Of a stretch of DNA of 64,000 bases, positions 55,013 through 64,000 are shown one piece after another. Each line of letters begins with the position of its first letter. The first letter of the stretch is position 1. The notes under the pieces are model-generated. The model was not told where the DNA came from. It did no database searches and worked only from the letters and a program-made list of their open reading frames with translations. The position numbers and the translations under genes were made by a program. The stretch comes from Closterium sp. Naga37s-1 (taxonomy: Eukaryota > Streptophyta > Zygnematophyceae > Desmidiales > Closteriaceae), in the NCBI GenBank assembly GCA_947471745.1, contig CANJKZ010000139.1, positions 1,812,501-1,876,500 of the forward strand, in the 5' to 3' direction.

Positions 55013-55844
55013 GGGCTTGTGCAGGATGATGAGGTCAGGAGGTACTTGTCCGAGCGGGTGCGGTACACGTGTCAGCGCTAGAGTACTGGCGCAGCGCCAC
55101 CAAGATGGAGACGCTGAAGCGGATGGCCAGGGATTATCTCGCCATCCCTGCCACGTCTGCTGCGAGCGAGCGCATGTTCTCCCTGGGCCGCAACCTCATC
55201 TCCTGGAAGCGGCACCGCCTGAACTCCGAGAGGGCGCGAGCCTGCATGATTCTTAGATCGTGGTATGGCTCGCACCCTGGCCAGAGGATCGGCGAGGGCC
55301 ACTGACCGAGAGGGGTCGCAGCACTGGAGATTGCTATTCAGGGCGAGGTGGTGGAGGACTCCGAGGAGGAGGAGGAGGGCGGGACGGACACAGCGAAGAG
55401 TGAGGCTGGTGGTGTTGGTAGCGGGGAGACCAGGGAGTAGATGTGGTTTTGTTGGTGTGCGTTCGGTGGGGCATTTGTTGCCGTTTCCACTATGACGTTT
55501 TAGAGAGACCATGGAGATATTAATTGTTGACACGTTATTATAACTCATTGTAGTTTGTATGAACACATTACACGTAGATCGAATCACTGCCATACCATCT
55601 ACCATTCTTTAGGGATGGTTCAGCCCCTTTGTAGCCATGTGTGACCATAATGAAATACTGCCTTGGGTGAACACGAACATGTTTGCCACGAACACGTTCG
55701 TGTTCGCCATAGTGTTCAAGATGTTCGCCCTCACATACGAACCTCGAACACCATTTTTGGTAAAAGCTGTTCACGGAAGTGTTCGAGCTGAGGCGAACGC
55801 GAACACGTTCGTGTTCGCCTCTTGCTCATCCCTACTGTCGAGTG

Positions 55845-56800
55845 TGAATTCTATGGGATGGGTGCGTGTGATGAGCCAAGGTACTATACATTCGTTTCAT
55901 TAATCATGGCAGTGACGGGGAAAAACACGTTGAGACGCACATAAGCAAGGGCAAAAGTGGTAGCACTAGTACTAGCCTAAGCAGGTTCGTGTGCTTCGAC
56001 TTGATTGACCTTACAAGGGCGCATCCAGTTCTGTGGCTTTTTGTCGATTCCATGGATGGCATACCATTCATCGTCCTTCTTCTTGAAGCAAGTAGGGAGA
56101 GGGTGGTTAGTGCCACCACACACTTGTCCCTTGCGGTTGCCATACTTGAGGACGTAGGTGCATGGAGGGAAGCGGTTGCGCTGAAAGGGCGCCGAGTTAA
56201 CACTCGCTTGAGACACGGGAGCACGGAGGGCGTAGGCCTTGGCTTGAGCCGTGGTGTCTTTCTCGACGAGCAGAAAAGACCTTAGCAAATGTGAGGTCTT
56301 TCGCCGAGAGTGTGAGAAACATCTTCCTCGTAACTTAGTATGCCGAGGTGAGGCCGACAAGAAGAGCGGTTGCGGGAGCTTGCTCGGGAAGACTATGCCA
56401 AGTCACTTGACCTCGCCATGAATAGTTTGAACTTTGGCGATGTAGTTGACCATGCCTGGGGAGTCCTCAAGGCGGACCTGGAACATGCTCGGGATGAGAA
56501 TGGCCACCCCAACCGCCGTCTTGTTCATAAAACTATGCTGAACATGCTTCCATATGGCGTTGGGTAGGGTAGTTGTGAAAACTATTGACAAAATCGGGTG
56601 AGGTAGTGCCGATGAAGTCGCTAATGATAGCAGCATTGGCCTTCTCCCGACGGCGGTAGTTGTCAATGGCTTCCTCGTACTCCTTAGTTGCCGCCGCATT
56701 AGTAGGATCGGACGGCGCCATCGGGACAAGGGGTTGTTTTCCCTTGCCTTGATTGAGGAGGGCATCCTTGGAATCCAACCCTTGCACCTCACCGCTCTAA
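55845..56800 (-). pseudogene. copia-5 gag with conserved zinc knuckle
   Basis: The minus strand reads ATKEYEEAIDNYRRREKANA and AIISDFIGTTSPDFVNSFHN (gag, about 56700-56580). In another frame follows FPPCTYVLKYGNRKGQVCGG then TNHPLPTCFKKKDDEWYA (56160-56060). The knuckle is C-x13-C-x4-H-x4-C, as in the GC-rich copia elements. EFTLDS at about 55850 is the start of the protease. Frames are shifted against each other. Confidence 0.75.
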
Positions 56801-56972
56801 GAGGTGCCTATCAACCCCGTAGCTCCATGCATTGTAGTTGGAGCTAGTGCCGTCGACTTCGAGGCGAAGAGGGGTGATGGGATTGGCGATAGTGGAGGAA
56901 GCGAAGACCATGATGAATATATTTCTTCCTTTCTGTGCAGAGTGCAGCTTTTAAGTCGCCGTAGGCAAATTT

Positions 56973-57098
56973 GTAAGGTAGGGTTTACGAAGGAGAATTC
57001 TAAGGTAGGGTATACGAAGGAGAATTTTAAGGTAGGGTTTACGAAGGAGAGTTCTAAGGTAGGGTTTACGAAGGAGAATTTTAAGGTAGGGTTTACGA
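56973..57098. repeat. 27-bp minisatellite in the copia-5 leader
   Basis: Between four and five copies of a 27-bp unit AAGGTAGGGTTTACGAAGGA plus seven bases, just 5' of gag in the element's orientation. It parallels the repeat-rich leaders of the other copia elements. Confidence 0.9.
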
Positions 57099-57339
57099 GT
57101 GCCGACAAGGAGGAGAAGTACCGCGTGCTCAGGAAGAACCAGCCATAAGCACTATGCCGACGATTTGCTTAACGAAAAATGCATAAGTCGTTGTGACGGT
57201 AAGGTGAGTGGCGTGGGAGAAATTCCGGCCAGAGATGTCGCGAATCAAGGGTGACAGGTTTGAAAGCGGCTTCGCCGAAGAGTGCATGAGGAGAATTCGC
57301 AAAGGTAGGAAGATCACGATCCGCATGTGTGGTTGAATT

Positions 57340-57626
57340 GCTCTGATACCATATTCGAACTGAGCCTAGAATCGATAAATTAGTAATGAGCTTGAAGCTC
57401 CTTAAAAACAAAATGAACTAGGTATGGATGGGGGGGGAATCGGAGGCAATCCTTAGGAATTGGGGGCAATCCCAAGGCAATCTCCAATTGGTGGGTTGAA
57501 GATTGCTTGGAGACCACATTTGGGTTCGGTTGGGATGTAGATGTACACCCAACCAAACAAAAAGTGAAAACTACACTAAAATAGGATATAAAAAGGTGAG
57601 TTTGAGGGCTAACACTAACACCAACA
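57340..57626 (-). repeat. copia-5 5' LTR and primer-binding site
   Basis: The minus-strand LTR begins TGTTGGTGTTAGTG at 57626 and ends ...TTCGAATA at 57352. It contains TTTTTATATCC as a TATA box and is followed by TGGTATCAGAGC (57351-57340). At about 275 bp it is twice as long as the LTRs of copia-1, 3 and 4. The last bases ATA instead of ACA suggest decay. Confidence 0.82.
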
Positions 57627-57654
57627 GCCCTACATGTGCCCCCATGCCTCTCAC

Positions 57655-59963
57655 AGGTAGAGGAGCGAGGTGAGCACACTGAAGGATGCAGGAATGGGAC
57701 CCTCCAGGGTATTGTAGCTCAGGTTGCTGCGTACGTGGAAAGTGGGATGGGGCAGTAGGGGGGAAGGGGGAACAGTGAACAGAAGGAGGGAGGGATAGGG
57801 CTGGTGAGGCGCCTGAATAAGGGTTGCTACTGGGCCGTCCTGGTCGTTGTGGTCCATGCAAAGCAGTTATTATGATGCATACAGAGAGGTTAGTGTGATG
57901 CATGTGGAGAGGTTACTGTGATGCATGCAAAGAAGTTAGTTTGGCGCATGCTTCCAGCACAGGTTGCAGCACAGGCTGCAGCAGGCAATTGAGATCAGCA
58001 GGTCTGGTGCTGCAGCAGACAACACTAGGCAGACTGCAGAAAGGAACATCGGCTGATCATGGGAGGAGATGAGATAGACATGAGAGATCGAAATGTTTGC
58101 AACTGGTTGCAGCACAGGTTGCAGCAAAGCGCCGACAGGATGGGAAGGGGCAGCGAGGATGGGGTGAGACACGGAAAAGGAGGAGATGGATGAGGAGTGG
58201 CCCTTTCCCCCCTCTGGGTGCACCTTCCCCCCAAGGCTGCTAGGCTGAGATGGATGAGGGTACATGGAAACAGATACTGCACACACATGGAGGGTAAATG
58301 GAGAGAGACAGGATAGAGATACTGAACTAGCCCACACAATGGGTGGGTGCCATGGGTGCTGCTGTGTGCTGGTAAATGGGAGGAGAGGAGGGGAGGTAGA
58401 TTGGTGTACGCCTAGAGGAGAAGTCGCAAGGGCCAGGGTGAGAATGCAGTGTTGTGGTAAAAACGTGTGGAGTGGTGAAAGTATCACGGCATTGCAAAAT
58501 GCTTGCGAACCTAGATTAGGAAAGGCAACTGGGTATATAGAGAGGTGAGTCAGGCGTACGGAGTGGTGAGGCGTACGGAATGGTGAGGCGCACTGAATGG
58601 TGAAGCGTACAGAATGGTAAAGCATAGAGAATGATGAAGCGTACAGAGAGGTGAGAGAGGTGAGAGTGCCAAGAGCTGTTGGGATGGATCCAATTAGACC
58701 TGCCATTCCAGGCGACCGGTTATGTTGTGTTGAGCACACACATGCGCACGCACGCATGCACGCACGCACGCACACACACACATATACACACACACACACA
58801 CGTGCGCCCGCGCGCACACACACACACAGAGGCACAGAAGCAGCAGTACAGTGAAGCACAGTCACAGCACGCTGACAGCAAGTCAATGCCTTGCAGCCTT
58901 CCCACTGTACTCTCGCTTCCGCCCCACCCTCCATCGCCGCTACAACCACCATGCTGGCCCCATTCCCCCCATACCCTTCCTCCTGCCTTCCCTGTCTGCC
59001 TCCCTCTCTCCCTTTTCTACCTAGGGCACGCACATGCCAGTGACAAGCCCGTTGGCATCGCATGTAATGAACTGCGCCGTGTCCCACTCGCCCCCCACCC
59101 GCCACTCCCTCAGCGACACACCCCATGCTGCAGCGCACTCCGCCAGCACCCCCGTTGCCAGGGGACGAAGACGCAGGGGAAAGGCACAAGGGAGGCAGGA
59201 AAGGCAGAAGGGACGCAGAGCAAAGGCAGGGGGGAGGTAAGGGGGAGGCATGGCGGAGTGAAGGCGGAAGGAAGGGAGGTAAAGGGGATGGGGGAGGGGG
59301 GAGGGGAGGGGAAGGATTGAAGGAGAGGGAGAGGCGTGGGGGAAGCAGGGGGGGGAAGGGGTAGGGATTGGGGAGGGAGGGGTACGGGAGGATGAAGGGA
59401 CGGGTTTAGTTGAGTTGGGTACTGAGCGGTCATGCTGCAAGCACGTATTGGGGTGTGGACGAAGCAGGAAAATATGAATAGCAGCGAGGGAGCATAGCAG
59501 CGAGGGCTTGAAGTGGATTGGTATACGTTGGGGAGAGATGGGAAAGAGAGCAGCAGCGGAGGTTGGGGAGTGGAAGAACAAGAGGGAGTGAGGGAGAGGG
59601 ACGAGCCTGGAGGGAAGGGATGCAAATCAGCGGCAAGGACGAGGCTGTGGATGGGGCGCAGTGGGAAAGAGGGGGGGTGGGAGTGGGAGAGGGAGTGGGA
59701 GATGGAGTGGGAGAGGGAGAGGAGCGGAGTGGGAGAGTTGGAGAACGGGAGGGAGATGGGGGAATCGGGGGAGAGTTTAGGATATTGGGGTCAAGCGGCG
59801 GCGCAGGTAGGAGGAGGAGGAGCGAGCGACCTTGGGCGTCGTTGATGCGAGTGGCGGCAGCAGGGCACGGTGGCAGCAGAAGCAACCCCGCCACGAGCAG
59901 CAGCACCGGCGGCAGGAGGTGCAGCAGCGGCGGAGGGAAGGAGAATCTGCATCGGTCGGTCAT
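57655..59963 (-). CDS. Leucine-rich-repeat protein gene (5' part; receptor-like?)
   Basis: Exon 1 (59963-59831) starts MTDRCRFSF and encodes a hydrophobic signal peptide (PPVLLLVAGLLLLPPCPAA) ending ATRINDAQ before a GT. Exon 2 (59127-59035) gives an LRR N-terminal cap, WGVSLREW...FITCDANGLVTGM. An LRR exon near 58735-58652 reads GLIGSIPTALGTLTSLTSL. Another (57726-57655) is exactly 72 nt between AG and GT, reading NLSYNTLEGPIPASFSVLTS. One 24-residue repeat per exon is the classic plant LRR-gene layout. The protein would enter the secretory pathway, probably as a cell-surface receptor or secreted LRR protein. The 3' part is not seen because copia-5 sits 28 bp beyond the last exon. The second cap cysteine is not evident, and exon 3 limits are uncertain. 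Confidence 0.65.
58735..58830. repeat. CA/CG dinucleotide microsatellite
   Basis: ACACACGCACGCATGCACGC-type sequence about 95 bp long in an LRR-gene intron. Confidence 0.9.
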
Positions 59964-60533
59964 GACTGTCCAGATAAATCTTTCTTTGGAGGACGGAAAG
60001 AAGGCAGGCTAGATGTGCTAAGCTGAGCAATGACCAGAGGAGTGGTGAGGGTGAAGGTGCAGAGGGAAGGTGATGATGCAGGGGCCACGATGGTGCCACG
60101 AACTCAACACACGGCTGAGCTTGTGTCTCTCCTGAGAAATCTCAAAGCTGCTGCCACGACAACTTTTCTCAGGCAACCAGGCCTGCGTTTCCAAGATTTG
60201 CACTAGCAGTAAGAAACTCGGCGTGCAAAACGCCTCAGCGGACACAGTATCAACACGACTAGAGAGATTTTCCGCGTATTAGAATTCGAGTCGAGCAATG
60301 GCAGTGCGATCGCCTGGACTGGCAAATATCTTTATCTTCTTGTAGGATGACGCGGGTGGGGAAGAATGGGTTCAGATAAACCATGTCGCCGTCTCTTGTT
60401 CTTTGTTTGCAAAAACGATGCACACGAACGTGCTTTGTGTCCAAAAGGGCTAACATGATAGATAAAGAAGACACGGTGCGGCGAACGCCAGGCTGAAACT
60501 CGTAAGTCGCCTCCATCCACTACAGACGACGGG
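59964..60533. other. Upstream region of the LRR gene; no other gene
   Basis: This lies 5' of the LRR gene start and ends at the gypsy LTR, so it should contain the LRR promoter. I see no clear TATA box. Open frames at 60259-60541 (minus) resemble nothing known. Confidence 0.35.
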
Positions 60534-61254
60534 TGTAACAACCACGGCCCTTATAACAACGGGCAACCGTGTGTTAAATATAAATCCTCCTTGACAATTT
60601 ATATAAAATCAAGATACAAGGCTTCCAAGATTAAACTAATCCCTCCCAGGGATAAACTAGCCTTGATAATACCCTTGAATCTTGAGAGGAGGAAGATGAC
60701 TTGAAGAGTTGATGAAGCTTTAGCAAGTAGGTAGATAGCTTCTTGTAGAGCTTGTCCTTGAAAAATCACAAGTCTAGTTGTGTAGGAGAGCTTGTTAGGA
60801 GAACCAAAATGACTTAGAGAAATCTCATTTCCAAATTGGTGAGTTGGAGTTGGGAAGTGGGAATGAGCTTGAAAGCTCCAACCCCTTCCACAATACCCCT
60901 TGGGGCTCTTCCCAACCATGGCTTCCATGGTTGGGGAGCTAATAGGCTTGGAGCCTAGGTGGCATCTTTGTTTGGTTGGGAAAACCCAACTTAATAGTGT
61001 TGTATGGTTGTTTTGTTCTTTGGTTGGATTTTAACAACAATTGGCACAATGTGATCGGTTGGAAATCCAACCTTCCCAATCTTTACTTTGATGGGTTGGA
61101 AGTTTCCAAGCCTCAAGGTTGAGGGTTGGAAATTCCCAAGCCAATCTTCCTCTCCAACTCAACCTTCCCGATTGCCTTCACATCATTCCTCATCGAGCAC
61201 TCTCTCAATGTTGACTTAGGAAATCCGCGGTAGTTAGGTAGAGTAGGCGTTACA
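60534..61254 (-). repeat. Gypsy 3' LTR (721 bp)
   Basis: On the minus strand it starts TGTAACGCC at 61254, right after the purine tract GGGGGGAGGAG, and ends GGTTGTTACA at 60534. The ends form the inverted repeat TGTAAC/GTTACA. The TAA of the pol frame lies in the first bases of the LTR. Confidence 0.85.
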
Positions 61255-64000
61255 CTCCTCCCCCCCTAGGTGGCAACGTCCCCGTTGCCTTAGGGTGCTT
61301 CTGAGGACGAGCGCTTCGAGCACGCCGTGTCACATTATGACCAGGGTCAACACCATCCACTGGCTGTGCGGCAGCTCGTCGGGCCAGATCTGCCATGGAT
61401 GACTGAACTGCAGTTTCAGTCAAATGCTCTTCTGGCTCCCATGAGTTGTGTTCAGGCCCATAGCCTTTCCACTTAATGAGGAACTCTCGTACTATCTTGC
61501 GGCCGCGCTGTCGATCACGGTGCATCAGCACTCGTTCGACTTCATAAAATAGTTCCTCCCCCAGGACGATCGTTGGTGGCGGCAAGTACTTGCCCTCTGC
61601 AACGTACTTGTTCAACAGAGACACATGGGAGACGCTGTGAATCTGTAGTGTATCAGGCAGCTTAAGCTTGTAAGCTACCACACCAACACGCTTGATCACC
61701 TCGAAAGGCCCAATCCATCGAGGGAACAGCTTTCGTGCTCCAGGGATTTTGAGACGAATGTTCTTTGTGCTCAGCGAAACTTTGTCTCCGACCTCAAAAG
61801 AGACTTCCCGGCGTTTCATGTCGGCGTAAGACTTTTGTCGCTGCTGAGAGAGTTGCAGCCAATAGCGAGCAGACTTAAGCGCTTCTTGCTGCTTGCCAAC
61901 AAAGTCTTTTGCGGCTGGAATTTTCAATCCGCCAATCCCATGCATAGCAGGTGTTGTGGGGTGCCGACCACAGTTCATAATGAAAGGTTTCTCACGTGTA
62001 CCCTCATGAACTGAATTGTTCACTGCGAATTCAACGACAGGCAACAACTCGTCCCAATCATCCTGAGTTGGGCCAATGAATGAACGAAGCATCTGTTCAA
62101 GTGTCCGGTTTGTTCGTTCTGTGTGCCCATCGGTTTGTGGGTGGAACGCTGAGGACATCTTAAGCTTCGTTCCTAGTGTCCGTGTAACCTCTTGCCAGAA
62201 CCGGCTTGTGAAGCGCGGATCTCGGTCAGACACCAAGACACGTGGTAACCCGTGTAAGCGGAAAACGTGCGCCACAAACAATTTGGCCGTATCTTCCGCA
62301 GATACGTCACTTGTCGTAGCCACGAAATGCACCATTTTTGTCAGACGATCCACAAACACTAGGATCGTTGTATGGCCATCGCGAGTCTTGGGAAGATCCG
62401 TGATAAAATCCAAGGATACGCTATCCCAAGGTTCATTCGGGATCTCGAGTGGTTAAAGCAAACCACCAGGCTTCTTTGTGTCCGTTTTATTTCGTGCGCA
62501 TGCGTCGCAGCGCGCCACGAATTGCTGGACCTTAGTGCCCAATCCCGGCCACCAGTACACATCACTCAAGGCCCACCTGGTCTTCTTGACCCCTAGGTGT
62601 CCTCCGTACTTAGCGGCATGTACTTCTTCCAGAATGTCATTCCGCAGGTTACCCACGTGAGGTACAACAATCTCATTCTTACGCCACCAGAGCTCATGCT
62701 CCCACTTGAGTTCCTTCGTGTTTCGTGGGTTCTGAAACCAGGAGTCAATTTGATACCCTGTGCGGATGCGTTTCAGAAAACCACTAAAGGTAATCTCACT
62801 TACTTGAGCCATTGCTAGGACACTGAAGCAAGCAGAAAATACGGCCGCATCCTCTGTGTCGTCTAGCCGTGTTGCTGCCCCTATCGGCTGTCTGCTGAGG
62901 GGGTCAGCCAGGTTCGTCGAACCTGCTCGATATCGAATATCGAAAGTGAACCCGCTAAGGAGTTCCGCCCATCGGGCTCGGCGTCAAGTAAGCGTGGCTT
63001 GGGTGGAGAAGTAGGTGTTTGGACAGTGGTCGGTCGTAACCGCAAAGTCCACACCCTCCAGGTAACATCGCCATGTTCGTAGCGCATGAACGACCGCCAA
63101 CAGTTCTTGTTCGGACGTCGTATAGCGCTGCTCTGCCGGGGAGAGCTTTTGACTCTCAAATGCCACTGGTCTCCCCTCTTGCAAGAGGACAGCCCCAATC
63201 CCTATCAATGAGGCATTGGTAACGACCTCATAGGGTTTTGTCGGATCTGGTAAAACCAGTACTGGAGCGTTGGTCAACATTCGCTTGACCTCGTCGAATG
63301 CCTTTTGGCATTGCTGTGTCCATTGCCAAGCGCTACTCTTGCGAGTGAGGGCCGTTAATGGAGCAACAATGGTAGAATATTTCTGCAAGAATCGACGAAA
63401 ATAGTTCGCCAGTCCCAAAAACGACCTTATTTGACCCACATCTTGTGGCACCGGGCAGTTCTGGACTGCGACAACTTTCTTTGGGTCTACTTTGAGACCA
63501 TCATTTCCCACGAGATGGCCAAGATATTCCAACTCGCGCTTGTAGAAATGACATTTCCACAGACGAGCATAGAACTTATGCTCCCGTAGTTTCCCCAACA
63601 CCCACTTAAGGTGTCGCATGTGCTCCTCTTCCGTCTTGGAGTAAACCAAGATGTCATCCAGATAGACCAGAACGAGCTGTCCAATCGCCTTGCGAAAGAC
63701 ATCATTCATAGCTCTCTGAAAAGAGGCAGGAGCATTGGTCAGGCCAAAGCTCAGCACTCGCCACTGAAAATTACCAAACGGCGATCGAAAAGCCGTCTTG
63801 GGTACATCTTCTTCAGTGATGCGCAATTGGTGATACCCCTGCGCAGGGTCCAATGTGCTGAACCACTGTGCACCCTGGAGTTTGTCGAATAGGTCCTCTA
63901 TTCTCGGTAGGGGATACATGTTCTTCACCGTTATCTTGTTCAGAGCATGGTAGTCTACGCACATGCATAACCCTCCGCCCTTTTTGTTCACGAACAAGAT
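61250..64000 (-). pseudogene. pol: Gypsy Pol: RT, RNase H, integrase and chromodomain (two nonsense codons)
   Basis: RT motifs: CVDYHALNKITVKN, LDPAQGYHQLRI, SFGLTNAPASFQRAMN and the catalytic VYLDDILVYS (near 63650). RNase H follows, but the first catalytic Asp is changed: VVTNASLIGIGAVLL for VTDAS. A TGA at 62984-62986 and a TAA near 62453-62455 interrupt the otherwise continuous frame. Between them is the H2C2 finger (HAAKYGGHLGVKKT...CDACARNK). After the second stop come integrase (LDFITDLPKT, VSDRDPRFTS and AFHPQTDGHTERTN, i.e. the D,D,E triad) and a C-terminal chromodomain (YEVERVLMHRD, FLIKWKGYGPEHNSWEPEE, about 61552-61408). The chromodomain would direct integration to modified chromatin. 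RT starts outside the window. Confidence 0.92.

Larger units (their letters stand above)
51960..55302 (+). pseudogene. hAT transposase gene (split, probably broken)
   Basis: A Glu/Asp-rich N-terminus (51960-52538) precedes a BED-finger-like stretch (CKIC...HFESYH, about 52640-52720) that contains in-frame stops. Then follow the RNase H-like core with SYSIDMWTAPNSKAW (about 53300) and LTSDNASSN (53497), and the RCLSHVINLAVQ motif (53767). After these come DSPTRWGSTHAMADR, LRLSDEQWELLLELM (54430) and the C-terminal dimerisation domain MARDYLAIPATSAASERMFS (55117-55180). Introns at 53593-53766 and about 54057-54393 restore the frame with GT and AG ends. A 34-base poly-G run (54978-55011) and a further shift near 55070 disrupt the last part. 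It cuts and pastes the element when intact. Confidence 0.85.
51400..55835 (+). mobile_element. hAT DNA transposon inserted in copia-5
   Basis: The right end, read on the minus strand, starts TAGGGATGAGCAAGAGGCGA, a hAT-like terminus. It breaks the copia-5 protease after EFTLDS. Both ends are rich in GTTCG/CGAAC subterminal words (51425-51560 and 55660-55820), typical of transposase-binding repeats. The left terminus is not clear, no 8-bp duplication was found, and about 100 copia codons are missing across the insertion. The left side was therefore probably eroded or rearranged. The transposase is on the plus strand. Confidence 0.82.
50469..57626 (-). mobile_element. Older copia element (copia-5), split by a hAT transposon
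   Basis: Minus-strand order: LTR (57626-57352), iMet primer-binding site (57351-57340), a 27-bp repeat leader, gag (about 56800-55940), the protease start EFTLDS (about 55850), then the hAT insertion (55835-51400). Pre-integrase (51400-51070) and integrase fragments (51040-50620) follow. It then meets the 5' LTR of copia-4, which probably inserted into it. Composition is less GC-rich than copia-1. RT and RNase H are not found in the window. Confidence 0.8.
60534..64000 (-). mobile_element. Ty3/gypsy chromovirus-type element (3' part)
   Basis: Minus-strand order RT, RNase H, H2C2 zinc finger, integrase, chromodomain, polypurine tract, 3' LTR. RT runs off the window end, so gag, protease and the 5' LTR lie beyond 64000. 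The pol frame is shared by all parts and is interrupted only by two stops. Confidence 0.92.

Noticed and set aside
57936-59189. 417-codon minus-strand protein
   Set aside because: It runs across LRR introns and a CA microsatellite. Only the short LRR stretch inside it has family similarity.

Overview
The window is nuclear DNA of a plant-lineage eukaryote, very rich in transposons. Ty1/copia elements primed by initiator tRNA-Met, a chromodomain Ty3/gypsy element, a hAT transposon, 72-nt leucine-rich-repeat exons and split genes with GT/AG introns all fit Viridiplantae. High-GC copia coding regions, long poly-G runs and a gypsy fragment that appears to carry a C5-DNA-methyltransferase domain point, tentatively, to a streptophyte green alga (charophyte) or an early-diverging land plant. 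No bacterial-type gene, rRNA or confident tRNA gene was seen.

Layout. 1-1085: no recognised gene. 1086-1430: a complete 345-bp TRIM (two 138-bp LTRs, 69-bp internal part, perfect TSD). 1443-8903: a complete, apparently intact copia element with identical 132-bp LTRs, a TSD and a 1961-aa polyprotein. 9382-11260: a hairpin repeat and an old copia RT remnant. 12058-17352: a decayed copia broken by a GTCGAC-rich repeat and a partial LTR. 18988-22006: a decayed gypsy gag/protease followed by a methyltransferase-like segment. 22020-23500: an LTR, another GTCGAC-rich repeat and a 24-bp minisatellite. 23590-26655: an aconitase pseudogene with repeated exons and a 33-bp minisatellite in an intron. 27019-38600: exons of a coiled-coil gene whose introns hold antisense non-LTR reverse-transcriptase fragments, 16-bp minisatellites and an internal segmental duplication. 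39955-40735: five copies of a ~172-bp tandem repeat. 41897-50468: two 5' halves of copia elements facing each other around a microsatellite and a GTCGAC-rich repeat. 50469-57626: an older copia split by a hAT transposon and itself inside an intron of an LRR gene (57655-59963, minus). 60534-64000: a chromovirus-type gypsy element, minus strand, running off the window.

How it fits together. Most of the window is a record of nested insertions into at least three host loci (aconitase, coiled-coil gene, LRR gene). The copia element at 1443-8903 is the only one that looks recently and fully functional. The others carry nonsense codons, frameshifts or lost catalytic residues. The observations most worth following up are the TRIM whose LTR/internal junction looks like a tRNA with A and B boxes, the methyltransferase-like segment behind the gypsy protease, the unusual zinc knuckle shared by all the high-GC copia lineages, and the convergent pair of truncated copia 5' halves.
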